Origin: Chara braunii
Taxonomy: Eukaryota > Streptophyta > Charophyceae > Charales > Characeae
Direction: 5' to 3'
DNA length: 64,000 nucleotides
Assembly (NCBI GenBank): GCA_003427395.1
Contig: BFEA01000276.1
Location: forward strand, 1,445,687-1,509,686
The translations under genes and the position numbers were made by a program. Below, one piece after another: positions 54,884 to 64,000 of the stretch. Within the stretch, counting starts at the first letter, position 1. Every line of letters starts with the position of its first letter. The notes below the pieces were generated by a model that did not search any database, was not told the origin of the DNA, and saw only the letters and a program-made list of their open reading frames with translations.

Positions 54884-56515
54884 GTCAGTGAGTGGACGAC
54901 TCAGACTCTCTTCACACCTATGTGCACCCACACATTGCTTGACCTTTTTGCTTTGAATGTTCAGGAGAAAAGGTTGAGTGGGGTTGTGGGCATCATGCAT
55001 GAGTGAAAAGGTGGGTCTGACGTGAGTAGTGGGAGTTTGTTTGTCTTTTTTTGATTGTGTTGTCTGTGTGGTGTGCAGGTGAGTAAAAAGACTATGTATG
55101 AAAAGTGGGACAAAATGTTATTTGACAAAATGACGAAAAGTTTCGCCTCATTACCTTTTTATTTTCGTCAGTGAGTTAGGTGAACTTGCTTGCTATTTCT
55201 GAAACATAATCGATGGATGCCGTGAGAAAAGGAATTCTGAAAACAGAAAGAGAATCAAAGCATAATGAATTTAATTTTTCTCAAGGATTGACAATTTCTA
55301 CTCTGAATGACTTTATCTACCTTTACCTGTCCAAATGATTCTCATGCTCAATCACCTCTGACTCTTAGGCAGGGGAGGATGAGAACAACTGAAAATTTAC
55401 TTGCGGTGGACACTTTCTTTCTTTGAAGGAAGCATCTGGGGCGGGGGTTTGTTGCTTTAAGAGCCGACCCTGTTATCGAACTATAGTGGACCGTTCTACG
55501 GGGGAGTACTTTGCCGATTCGGTGGAGACGTTCCGACTTTTGAGATCCGAGTCTTGTGCTCGGACGAGGAGGAGGAGTACCCCAGACCACTTCCTAGAGG
55601 GAAAGATATGCAACCCCTCAAGTAATGCACCTGATCAAGAATCATTCACAAAACAATGTGACATCCAAGAAAACTAAGGATCCGTGAAGATGAATGTACG
55701 TGTTTAATCTTAGGTCGACGGTATTTGGAATGAATAACTTCGGCAACGCATCTCATCAAGTCAAAACTAAGTTTGTCCGACTACCGTGTCGGCTGCATAT
55801 ATATTATTGTCTAAAACCAACTCCTCGTTGGCGGCTAAATGATTTTTGTAGAGATCGACCCGGGGTGGTCGAGTTTTATTTTGATCTTGGGTATCTAATG
55901 ATGATTTTGATTCTTTCGATTATCATTGCAGATGAAATATACATTCCTATCGACTAAGTAGAGTTCCTTTTGGTATAACCATATGTGATTGCTATAACTT
56001 TCTTATTGACTCGTGTTTAAAGGGGCAAGGAGGTTTTACGGTTGGTTGATACCATCCTTGTTGACCAGCGTATGCTTCATACTTAGGAGATCAGTGCTCT
56101 ACGGAACGGACGACATCCGGGTTCAATAGGCGTTTTAATCGCTGGTACCTATACTACAACAAGCGAGCAAATGCCCACGGATGACCCACCTCTGCAACTG
56201 CATGTAAAAGCTTTCGCACGTGGGTCAGTAGCTCGGTAGGGATATGCCCCTAAGGGTGGTGACAGCCCTTTAGGGAAGCAAGTTTATGCCCCATGGGAAC
56301 CTGTCCTGTCGTAGAGGACCGCGAGATGTACAGTTGGCGCACCCGGCTAAAGCGGCGAAGGGGCGACGCGACCGCGACCGTCTCGGCGGTCCGCGGGATT
56401 AATTATGCGCTATCCCCAAATTGTCTCTATAGTTTTCTGTTTAAACTCATGCGTGGCATGGTCGGGGGGGCTCCCGCCTCTTCGCGAGGAAAGGCGGGGG
56501 CCGGTGTGCTCGACA

Positions 56516-56800
56516 CCGTGCACCATTATTTTAGGTAGAACATATCGATCTTTAGCGTTCTCATGTCTGTGTGCCTCTGCGGCCTCAACAAAAGTAAAGC
56601 ATTGTTGGTTATTGTCATTACTCTCATACGCCATAAGCGTCCGGATTGAAGTTCAGAAAGTTTCAGTTTCTCGATCATCGATTGGTCTTAATGACTTTTG
56701 GCAAACGTCAGTCCCATTGAGTCCTTCAATTCAGCGAAAAGGTCAAACAACGTCCGACATTGAAAAACCACGAGCAGATACCCTTGTAAGGGTGTCTGCT
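56516..56800 (-). repeat. LTR start fragment on the minus strand
   Basis: Read on the minus strand from 56800: TGTTGGAGCAGACACCCTTA, then GGTTTTTCAATGTCGGAC, AATGGGACTGACGTTTGCC and CCGGACGCTTATGGCGT. These match U1's first 250 bases in order (51279 onward). The fragment abuts the U1 end at 56515, so two LTR pieces of one family lie in opposite orientations. Confidence 0.6.
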
Positions 56801-56815
56801 CCAACAGTGGGCCTA

Positions 56816-59800
56816 ACATCCCTTATAAAATAGGTGCAGTTGGATTTAACTGCATGAATCTGGCTAAAATGAAGACTAGGCACATGCAGTTCATGTAAGG
56901 TTTATTCTTTTCTTTTGTGAACCTTACTCGTTTGGAAATTTGTTCAAACGAGGTGTAGCCTCTGGCAGAGGTTGCCAAAGGTAACTTTCAGGTTCCCATT
57001 TCTAAAGGGACCCCAAAATTTTAAAAGTCGTTTTAGAAAATGGTTGAGTACAGCCTTACAAGATGTATCTGCACTGGAAAAATTATCGGGATACATCCGA
57101 CTGTAAGGGCATGTAACGTTTTTTTACTAATAGTTAGAAAAATAAAAGAAAAATAATTTTGAAAATGTCATAAATTAAGCTCTCTCGTGAAAATCTAAAT
57201 TAACATAAATAAAGAAATAAAAATTAAAATACAGGGCACTTAAACCAGCAGTACGTAACCTAGTTATCGGCCTCGAAAAAAAAAAAAAAGTACAAACATT
57301 TAAATTCGAATGAATTTGGGCGCTCTTGTAGTAGCCCGTACATTTTTTTAAATCGTGGCGCCTTAACGGGCACGACTTTAGGAAGTACTGGTGGTTTAAG
57401 GGAACTGCCCCACCAAGTTTGAGGTTGTGGGGCGACGAGCCTCTGCCCTTGATCTTTGCAAATCAAGGGCTAATTTTCTCTGCAGGTCCAAGGTTAATTT
57501 TGACCCCGCGATTTTTGTTGGGGGTTGGAGTGACGAGCAGCAGTCCTCTAGCGAGTATAAAGGCAACAGTTATCCCCCAACTGCCACACAAAGTACTCAT
57601 GCTGCTAGTGTATCGTCACACACTTGAGTGTTGGTGTTGCTACTGGTGGAGTTGCTGGAGTGCTGGTGGAGCTACTACAGGGGGAGTTTGAGGATTGCAT
57701 AGGAGAGCCTAGAGGAGTTGAACAACCATAGTCAAGGTTGGGAGCACTTTGCACCAGCTCTGGGTTGGTGCTCCCCCCGTGGGTCTGCCCCGTGGACCTC
57801 CTTGTGAGGACCAGACTCTTACCGAACTCTGGAGGGAAACCTCCGGACCTGGGTTTTCCCCAGGTCTTTGAGTTTTTCACAGCGGTTTTGGCGGCAATGA
57901 GCGTTTTTCATGGTGTTATGCTGGTGGTGCTGGTTTTACTGTGTGGCAGGTTCTTCATTTAGTGGGGATATGTTGTTGGATTTTTTTGCAGCGTTGGTAA
58001 CATTCATCATTTTGGTGAGGTTACTTTACATCATTTTCGGCACGCCGACAATATTAAGTTTTGAAAGGGGGGTGTTGTCCGCTTTACGACACGACGATAG
58101 TGACATTTCCTGCAGGGAAATGTTGGTCGTTTGACAGCATGACTGCGATTTTATGTTCTTGGAAAAGGTGGTGTGGCTGCCCCAACATTTTTTTGGTGGG
58201 GGATGAATCTGCCTTGTTGACGGTGTCACTGTGTGGCTACGACATCTCACAAGGAAGCGTCATGCGAGCAGTGTGACCGGGTGACAACAAATTATTTTTT
58301 TTGTGGGGACATGTCGGTCGGTTCGCGGCGCGACAAGTGCAGTTTTGAGTGAGGGACAGTGGTGGTGTCAGCGCAGATTTACAAATTGGGTCTGGTTCAA
58401 CGTGTTGTTTCCAGTATATTGCGCGATACTACTTTTTCTGGTGCAGGACGTGCATTGGCGAGGCCGCAAAGTGGATTTTAGTGCAACTTCGGATCGTGAA
58501 ACGGATTGGAGCTGCTGTTTTTTTTTTTAAGGGTGTGGCACGAGCAGTTTGCAACTTTGATTGTGCTTGGTGGTGTGGGCGCTGGATTGTGTCGCCTTGG
58601 CACTTGTGGATAGGCTGCGACGCGTGCGACATAACTTTTTATCTTTTGGGGACCACGATACATTATATGGGGGCCAACGAGATTAAGTGTTACATGTGCG
58701 AGCAGCGCAGTGATCATTGGGGCTCACGACACTTGTATTTTTTACGTCGAGGAATTTTTTTTATTTTTTTTTTTGAGTGCACAGAGTGAGCGGTTTTGAT
58801 GATTGAGATCATTTGGTGTTGCGGGCCGTAGTGCAGGTCCGCCTGTTGACCATCTGAGATTGGTTGGGACCAATGCGAAAAGCGTATGTGACTTGTGAAC
58901 CCCAGATTTGCGACTGCCTCATGTGAGATGTGCGAGTTAGAGGTGGATTGAGACTAACAGTGTACTTGACACTTGCTTTGGGACCATGGTTCTACCTCGA
59001 TAGCGCCTTGTATATTTTATTTACTTGCCTTTCTTGAGTGAGCCAGAGGGCGCAGTCAACACCGCTTCACTCAAGGTCAATTGAATGACTCAGATTTCCC
59101 TTCACACCTTTGTGTACGTACACTTTGTTTTACCCTAGTTATTTTGAATGTTCAAAAACAAAAGGTAGAGTAGGGTTCAAGTTGTGAGATCATGCATATG
59201 GAAATGTGAGGTCTGACTTGAGTATGAGGCTCTATTGGATCTCTTTGGACTTGTTATTTTTCTTAATGTGAAGGTGGGTATAAGGATGCTTGCAAGTGAG
59301 AGGTTGATTGTGCCTACCAGAATAATGAAAAGGATTGTCTTCTTGATTTACCTTTCCCCTGCCTCCATGTCATGCAAACTTGTGTTTCGGAAAGGATTAA
59401 CGCAACGGGCGACTTAAAAAGAGTATGCGGTAATAATGAAAAAAAATGTCAATTCAATGTAGTATTTGCACCAAGGACCACTCGTTCTTTTTCGAACGAC
59501 CCTCACCTTTGCCCGTCCAAATGAGTGTCATCTTACTTTCTCTTACTTTTTTTTTTGCCTAAGCCACTCTTGCAAAGGAGGAAGGGGCAGACGACTGTAT
59601 TTAGAGTTTGAATGTTTCCCCCTCTCCATGAGGAATTTCGGGAGAGGGTTTGTTGCCTTATGGACGACCCTATTATCGACCCAGAGCTGACCGTTTTATA
59701 CGGGGGGGTACTACTTTGTCGGTTCGGTGAAGACGGTCTGACTTCTGAAATTTGAGTCTTGTGCTCGAGCTAGGGCTAGGAGGAGGAGTACCTCACACCA

Positions 59801-61125
59801 CCTCCTAGGAGGTTGGGTGTACGACGATTAAAAGGGGCGTCAGATTATCCTTAATCTGGCGTTGGAAAGGCGGACTTAACAACCCTACAGGTAGTCGCTC
59901 TGGGTATCACCGCTCAATATGAGGTCGGTGCCTTGAGACGCCGATTATATGAAAGTCTAGTTGAGAGTGGACGCATGTAGGCAACACTTTCATGGGAAGG
60001 TCTGTGCCATAAGAAGCGTGAGCCTAGGGTAGAATATGAAGTACACCCTTGAGTTTAATCATCATGCATTGATGATTAACCAGTCCGTATCATGCGAAAT
60101 TACACTTGTTGGGGTATGGTATAATCGAAAGTTCAAGCGTCGGTCGGAAACTATAATTTTCATTAATCCATATGATAGATGTAGAGTTTACTAGTAAATG
60201 TTATTCATGTCAAAATTAGAACTTCACTAGGTAAGTTTATAATGACATATGATATTTCATAGTGTACCATCGTTGATAGTCTCCTTCGAATGCGGCAGTT
60301 GGCTTTGTTGTCTATCATATTCACAGTAGTGGACAATTCGCAAACAAAGCAGATGAAGGAGGAAGTTCTTATGACCCAAAAGACGTGTCATGCAAAAGTA
60401 ATTTACGTTGCTCTCCACAAAAAAGGCGATACCTAAGTCTCCCCGGTCATATCATGGATGAGATGATATACTTGTCAGATCAACTCGTGAAGTCGAGACT
60501 AAATCAGTCCGATTTATCGGCTTGGTTTTATTACTTCCAGACTCGACTTGATTTTTGTCGGATTTTGTGTATCTTATTCTAAACTTTGATTTTGTTGATT
60601 ATATATGAACTATTGTTGATTCGTTTCAATATAGATATTGGAATGTTTAATTATCGGTAAACTACGTTTTATTGACATTAATCATTATGATTTTTATTTA
60701 TTTACATGTTATGTGACTAAGAGATTGTGAATGTTTGTAGGTTTCACGCTTGGCTGAGACTATTATAGTCGATCTATGTACGCTTTGTACTTAGGAGATC
60801 AGCCTCCTAGGGAACAAATAATGCTCGGGTTCGGACAATGTTTTAACTACGTGTACCTATACTGCAATGAAGCGAGCAAACCTCTTTGTTAACCCACCTC
60901 TGCAATTGCATCTAAAAGCTTTCGTACGTGGGTCAGTAGCTCGGTAGGGATACGTCCTTAAGGGTGGTGACAACCCCTTAGTAGGGATGTAAGTCATACC
61001 TCACGGGAACCTGTCCTGTCGTAGGGGACCGTGAGAGGTACGGTTGGCGCACCCTGTTAGAGTGGCGAGGTGACAACGCAACTGCCTCCGCCGCGGTGGT
61101 TCACGGGATTATCTACGCAATTGTC
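56816..61125 (+). mobile_element. U2: second LTR-like unit (truncated both ends)
   Basis: Homologous by eye to 52830-56430 in U1, with large indels: leader hairpins, TATAAAG, the CTTGAGTGA stem-loop, the block with TTGTGCTCG.AC.AGG near 59760, and the U5-end block (60890-61105). It lacks the first 1.5 kb and the terminal CGACA. No coding capacity is seen. Confidence 0.6.
57244..57395. mobile_element. 152-bp TTAA-flanked MITE-like element
   Basis: Ends ACCAGCAGTAC and GTACTGGTGGT are inverted copies, flanked by TTAA on both sides (57240-57243, 57396-57399). The matching site in U1 (about 53216-53240, GGGGCAGTTAA then CTGCCCC) has a single TTAA and no insert. TTAA duplication is typical of piggyBac-type transposons, so this is probably a non-autonomous relative. 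Another end-like GTACTGGTGGTTTAA occurs at about 61700. Confidence 0.7.
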
Positions 61126-61400
61126 CACAAGTTATATTGCTCTCTGAATAAGGGACTGTAGTTGTGACCTTCATCATTACTAGGAAAACAACGCTCCCAT
61201 GACTTGTAAATTCTCATGTATGGTCCCTCATTCAAGAACCGATACATCTGGAGAACATGCCCTGGTTGAGGCAATACATGAAAGAGGGGGGGGGGAAACA
61301 ACACTCGTTTCATGACATTTTTACGTTATAATTTTTGAGAATGTGTCGGGACTTGATTACGAGACTGTACAGAAGTTGGGTGCTCTGTTCTACCTTTTTT
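61126..61400. other. No gene seen
   Basis: Sequence beyond the truncated end of U2, with a G-run near 61288. No convincing frame. Confidence 0.5.
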
Positions 61401-61500
61401 GTTTTTTTTTTTAAACGGAAGAATATCTACGTTGTTTTTGCTGCGACTTCCAGTGAGTGATGGGGAACAATCTTCCATTCGTTTTTTTTTTTTTTTTTTT
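61400..61500 (-). repeat. Poly(A)-flanked unit, diverged relative of 748-881
   Basis: On the minus strand an A-run (61500-61481) is followed by GGAAGATTGTTCCCC, TCACTCACTGGAAGTCGCAG, GTAGATATTCTTCC and a second A-run. Order and several words match the unit at 790-880 (GAATGCTCCCC, TCTCTCACGGGGAGCAGAAG, GAGATACTGCCTCC). Confidence 0.45.
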
Positions 61501-61714
61501 AACGTTATTTTCTTCTTTATTATTAAAAACAACGGCTCAATGGTCGTTAGGTTCTAAAAAAAGTAATGTCGCTCTTTCCACAAGTAGGGTGGGATCGGTA
61601 CCGGAACAAAAAAACTCAAAGTGGCACTTCGACCATATGAGGCTCGACAATGTTCGACGCGCAGGTGGAAATTGGACTTGGCTTCAATAGCTGGGCGAGG
61701 TACTGGTGGTTTAA

Positions 61715-62320
61715 ATAGTGATATTTACCTTACTTAGTGCGTCCTTTTCCTACCTTGTGCGGACTACTCTTCGTCCTCAAACGTTACAAATGAAGCAGTA
61801 GGCGAAAATGGTTCAGATGCATCCACTTACTTTCTGGTAAGGTTTTGGGACGTACCTCCCTCAATCGGCCTCAAATAAAATGCGAAATCGCAGGTACGAA
61901 TAGGGTAAAACCTCCATGGACTCACAAAATCGCCTTGTGCCTGTGCATGGACTTGCCGCCAACTCCTTGTGTGCAACAGCTGTCGCAACTCAGTTGAAAG
62001 GCATAACGAGTGCACCCTTTCACTATTCATCTATAGCACTATCCTCGACGTCCCATCCGAGTTGGCCCCACTCCTGAGCCTGATCCTGGAACCAAGGTGA
62101 GTCCAAATCCCTGAGCTACAGTCTGAACCCCCAAATGCCGCAAAAAAACGCCTACCAATGGCAAGCATTGGAATACCCCCTATAATAATGGTTCACACAC
62201 CCTCCCTAAAATAATAAATTTGTTTGTGGTGGTTCTTTAGGTAGAGTGAGGCCTCTATCTAGAGTAAGGGCTCTATTTCTGCCGTGTGGCGAGGCCCTAT
62301 GTGAAGGGAGGCCTCTTTTT
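61715..62320. other. No gene seen
   Basis: Mixed sequence with short frames only. It contains a local GAGGCCTCT/GGCCCTAT-rich repeat around 62245-62315. Confidence 0.5.
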
Positions 62321-62322
62321 TT

Positions 62323-62460
62323 TTTTTTTTTTTTTGAAAAACAGTCTCACCAGTGCTAGAGATGTTGTTGAGGGCAGACATCGCTAGCACCTGGGAAGGG
62401 GCTCCGTCTATTGGTGGGGAGCATCACCTGCTGGAAAACGGGTCCAGCGTCCCTGATACA
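62323..62460 (-). repeat. LINE-B 3' tail with stem-loop and poly(A)
   Basis: GGGACGCTGGACCCG, TTTTCCAGCAGG, CTCCCCACCAATAGACGG, then about 75 bases with GCTAGCGATGTC and TCTCTAGCACTGG, then poly(A). It matches the tails ending at 15878 and 16244 in the first part. Confidence 0.8.
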
Positions 62461-63012
62461 GTATAAAACAGTGTGATCCAGAGAAAGATACATGGATGAT
62501 GACTAGAAGATGCTTGCCAGCATTGATACTCTGGAGACCAGAGGATTGACTGGGCAGGTGTGAATATGACAGTGGGGCTCAGGGAGTGAACCTCTTCGCC
62601 CTGTACTGGGCGCCAGATACCTACTGTTGCCGGACTAGTGTCTCCCTCTCCCCAACAGCCTGACACCCTGGAACTCTGTGCCTCCTCTTATGTGCGTACC
62701 AAAGTCCCTCTGGTCCATTCTGTGTCCCGCGGGAATCGGAGGGGACCACTGGGGGGCACCAGTGGGTCCACTCTTCCACCCTCCCCCTGCCGTCCACTGG
62801 GCACATCAAGGAATTGGCTGTGTCGGGGAGGAAATTGCAGGTCGGAGAAGGCAGAGGTAAGCTAGGAATTAGCTGTGTCGGACCATTCTGTCTCAGAGCC
62901 TTTCCTCCAGAGTAAACGGGTGCGATGGGAAGGGGTCCGGGAAGTCCTCTGCGGGACGCATGGGAGTGTTAGGGTCCACGTCTGTCCAGTTCTTGAAGGA
63001 AAGGTGATAGTT

Positions 63013-63999
63013 TCAGGGGGTTTCGTCGCGCATGCTTTCCTCTCTGTCCTCCCCGCCCTTCTCTCCTGACCAGTGAACTCTTCCTACCCATCCCTCCCTC
63101 TTCCCCCCTAACCATTCTTCTGCCAACTGAGTAATCTTGGTCGATATGTCCTTGCCTGTGTGGAGGGTATCTAACGTTTTTTTAGTCTCCTGCCACCTTT
63201 GCATCAGTTCCATTTGAAAATGGGTTTTAAATAGATCCCTCCTTTCTTCTCCCTCCACCCTATGTCCTTCTAACACCAGCGCGCAACGTTGCCACCATAG
63301 GGTCCACAGTACCGTCTTCCTACCCAATGAGAACATGTTCCTTTCGAATATATCTTCTTGTGAGGATGGGTGATGGCCTAACAGGATTGCTCTCCAGTCC
63401 CAGGGTCACTCCTGATTTGGGAACATTTGTCTCCAAATCCTATCCCACCATCTCCATGTCAGGGTGGCAGTTGGGCATTGCAAAAAAATGTGTTCGATTG
63501 TTTCCGGCCTTTTCCTGGCCGGGAATCCCTGCAGGCAGCGTGTGCACCATGGTAGGGCTTTGCCTTGCTGTTCCAACTGAGTATGGTCGATCAGCCAGTT
63601 GTTTGTAGGAAGGCAGCGGTGAGCGATTTGCCATTGGAGCGAGGTGATTTTTGCCGGCGTGCACTTGCAGTCTTGAAACCACCGTATTGGTGTAAGAAGG
63701 TTTCTATCCACATTGAGGTGCTTCTGCCACCTATCGACGATCACGTCCTTCAACTCTCGGCGGGCTCTGAGCATCCTATAGGAACCTTTTACCGTGAGAC
63801 TGGCCAATGTGCGTGGTTTCGTGGCACTGCCTTTGACCCTTATCTGAGGGGTCCATTGCCATTCTAGTGGGTCCAAAGGAAGTATGGACAGCGGGGTCTC
63901 GGGCATAAACGCTCGTCGTGCCTCTCCTTCTCCTATTATACAAACCCTGAATAGATGGTCATGCCGAATCCATACAAAGGAGTCTGGGCTGCCCTTCAG
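63013..63999 (-). CDS. LINE-B copy 2 ORF2 C-terminal part (partial, one stop)
   Basis: One minus-strand frame is open from the window edge to TGA at 63013, broken only by a TGA at 63406-63408 where copy 1 has Trp (TGG to TGA). It contains DSFVWIRHDHLFRVCI, LQWQIAHRCLPTNNWLID, the zinc pairs CTRC and HIFLQC (CX2C...HX4C), RKTVLWTLWWQRC and a charged C-terminal tail. The RT and endonuclease parts lie beyond 64000. A nearly intact frame suggests recent activity. Confidence 0.88.
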
Positions 64000-64000
64000 C

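Larger units (their letters stand above)
51279..56515 (+). mobile_element. U1: LTR-like unit (~5.2 kb) related to the giant element
   Basis: Starts TGTCGATGCAGAAACCCTG with an internal hairpin like the start of the giant LTR, and ends in TGTGCTCGACA like the giant LTR end. Its last few hundred bases contain the conserved U5-end block. It has a TATA (CTATAAAA, 53362-53369) and the iterated GCTGCCGAAATTTTT motif downstream. No coding pol is present and no PBS follows the end, so it is a solo LTR or a fragment. A SINE-like sequence (S3) lies inside it, inverted. Confidence 0.65.
62321..64000 (-). mobile_element. LINE family B, copy 2 (3' part, runs off window)
   Basis: Minus strand: the ORF2 C-terminal region enters at the window edge and ends at 63013. 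A 3' UTR of about 690 bases follows with CCCACTGGTGCCCCCC and one GCTGGACCCGTTTTCCAGC stem-loop, ending in an A-run (T-run 62321-62336 on the plus strand). Same family as copy 1, with far fewer lesions, so it is a younger insertion. Confidence 0.88.

Noticed and set aside
51279-61125. U1 and U2 as the two LTRs of one complete element
   Set aside because: No PBS follows U1, only about 300 bases separate them and these include a piece of an inverted LTR start, and no internal genes are present; nested fragments fit better.

Overview
This is a eukaryotic nuclear window, almost certainly from a streptophyte (land-plant/charophyte lineage). It has no operons or ribosome-binding sites. It is saturated with plant-type retroelements, (CT)n/(AC)n microsatellites, long homopolymers, TTTAGGG-like telomeric motifs and an LTR element primed by the plant tRNA-Asp-type binding site. 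The style of the non-LTR elements and the repeat density suggest a charophyte such as Chara, but that is recognition by style and not proof. I see no convincing intact host gene; the best candidate is one unrecognised open frame at about 21.1-21.8 kb. Nearly everything is transposable element sequence, mostly decayed and partly nested.

Layout. 0-1.7 kb: microsatellites, poly(A) runs and two fold-back repeats. 1.7-4.6 kb: decayed LINE, family A, plus strand. 5.2-7.6 kb: two related GC-rich repeats, the second directly upstream of a LINE and probably its 5' UTR. 7.6-15.9 kb: nearly complete but mutated LINE, family B (ORF1 with zinc knuckle; ORF2 with AP-endonuclease, reverse transcriptase and C-terminal zinc motif; 3' UTR with a reiterated stem-loop; poly(A)). 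17.4-20.2 kb: second family-A copy on the minus strand, the inverted partner of the first. 20.3-22.7 kb: microsatellites, an unrecognised open frame and the left part of a repeat (R1) containing an assembly gap.

22.685-49.039 kb: a single giant Ty3/gypsy-type LTR retrotransposon on the minus strand (about 26.4 kb). It is inserted in R1 and flanked by a 4-5 bp target duplication, with LTRs of about 7.4-7.6 kb. Its internal part reads PBS, gag, protease, RT, RNase H, integrase, and then an extra 2.6 kb frame that looks like a second Gag with its own CCHC zinc knuckle. The LTRs carry repeat arrays on both sides of a TATA box.

49.0-51.0 kb: the rest of R1 plus a second copy, R2, that lacks the insertion; both contain tRNA-derived SINE-like sequences. 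51.3-61.1 kb: two long plus-strand LTR-like units (U1, U2), related to the giant element at their termini and in an iterated leader motif. U2 has a 152 bp TTAA-flanked inverted-repeat element that is absent from U1. 62.3-64.0 kb: 3' half of a better preserved family-B LINE on the minus strand, running off the window edge.

The coding parts work as retrotransposition machines: gag/ORF1 packages RNA, RT and RNase H copy it, and endonuclease or integrase inserts it. All copies except perhaps the right-hand LINE are inactivated, and many lesions at key residues are G-to-A on the sense strand, as expected of methylated, silenced repeats.
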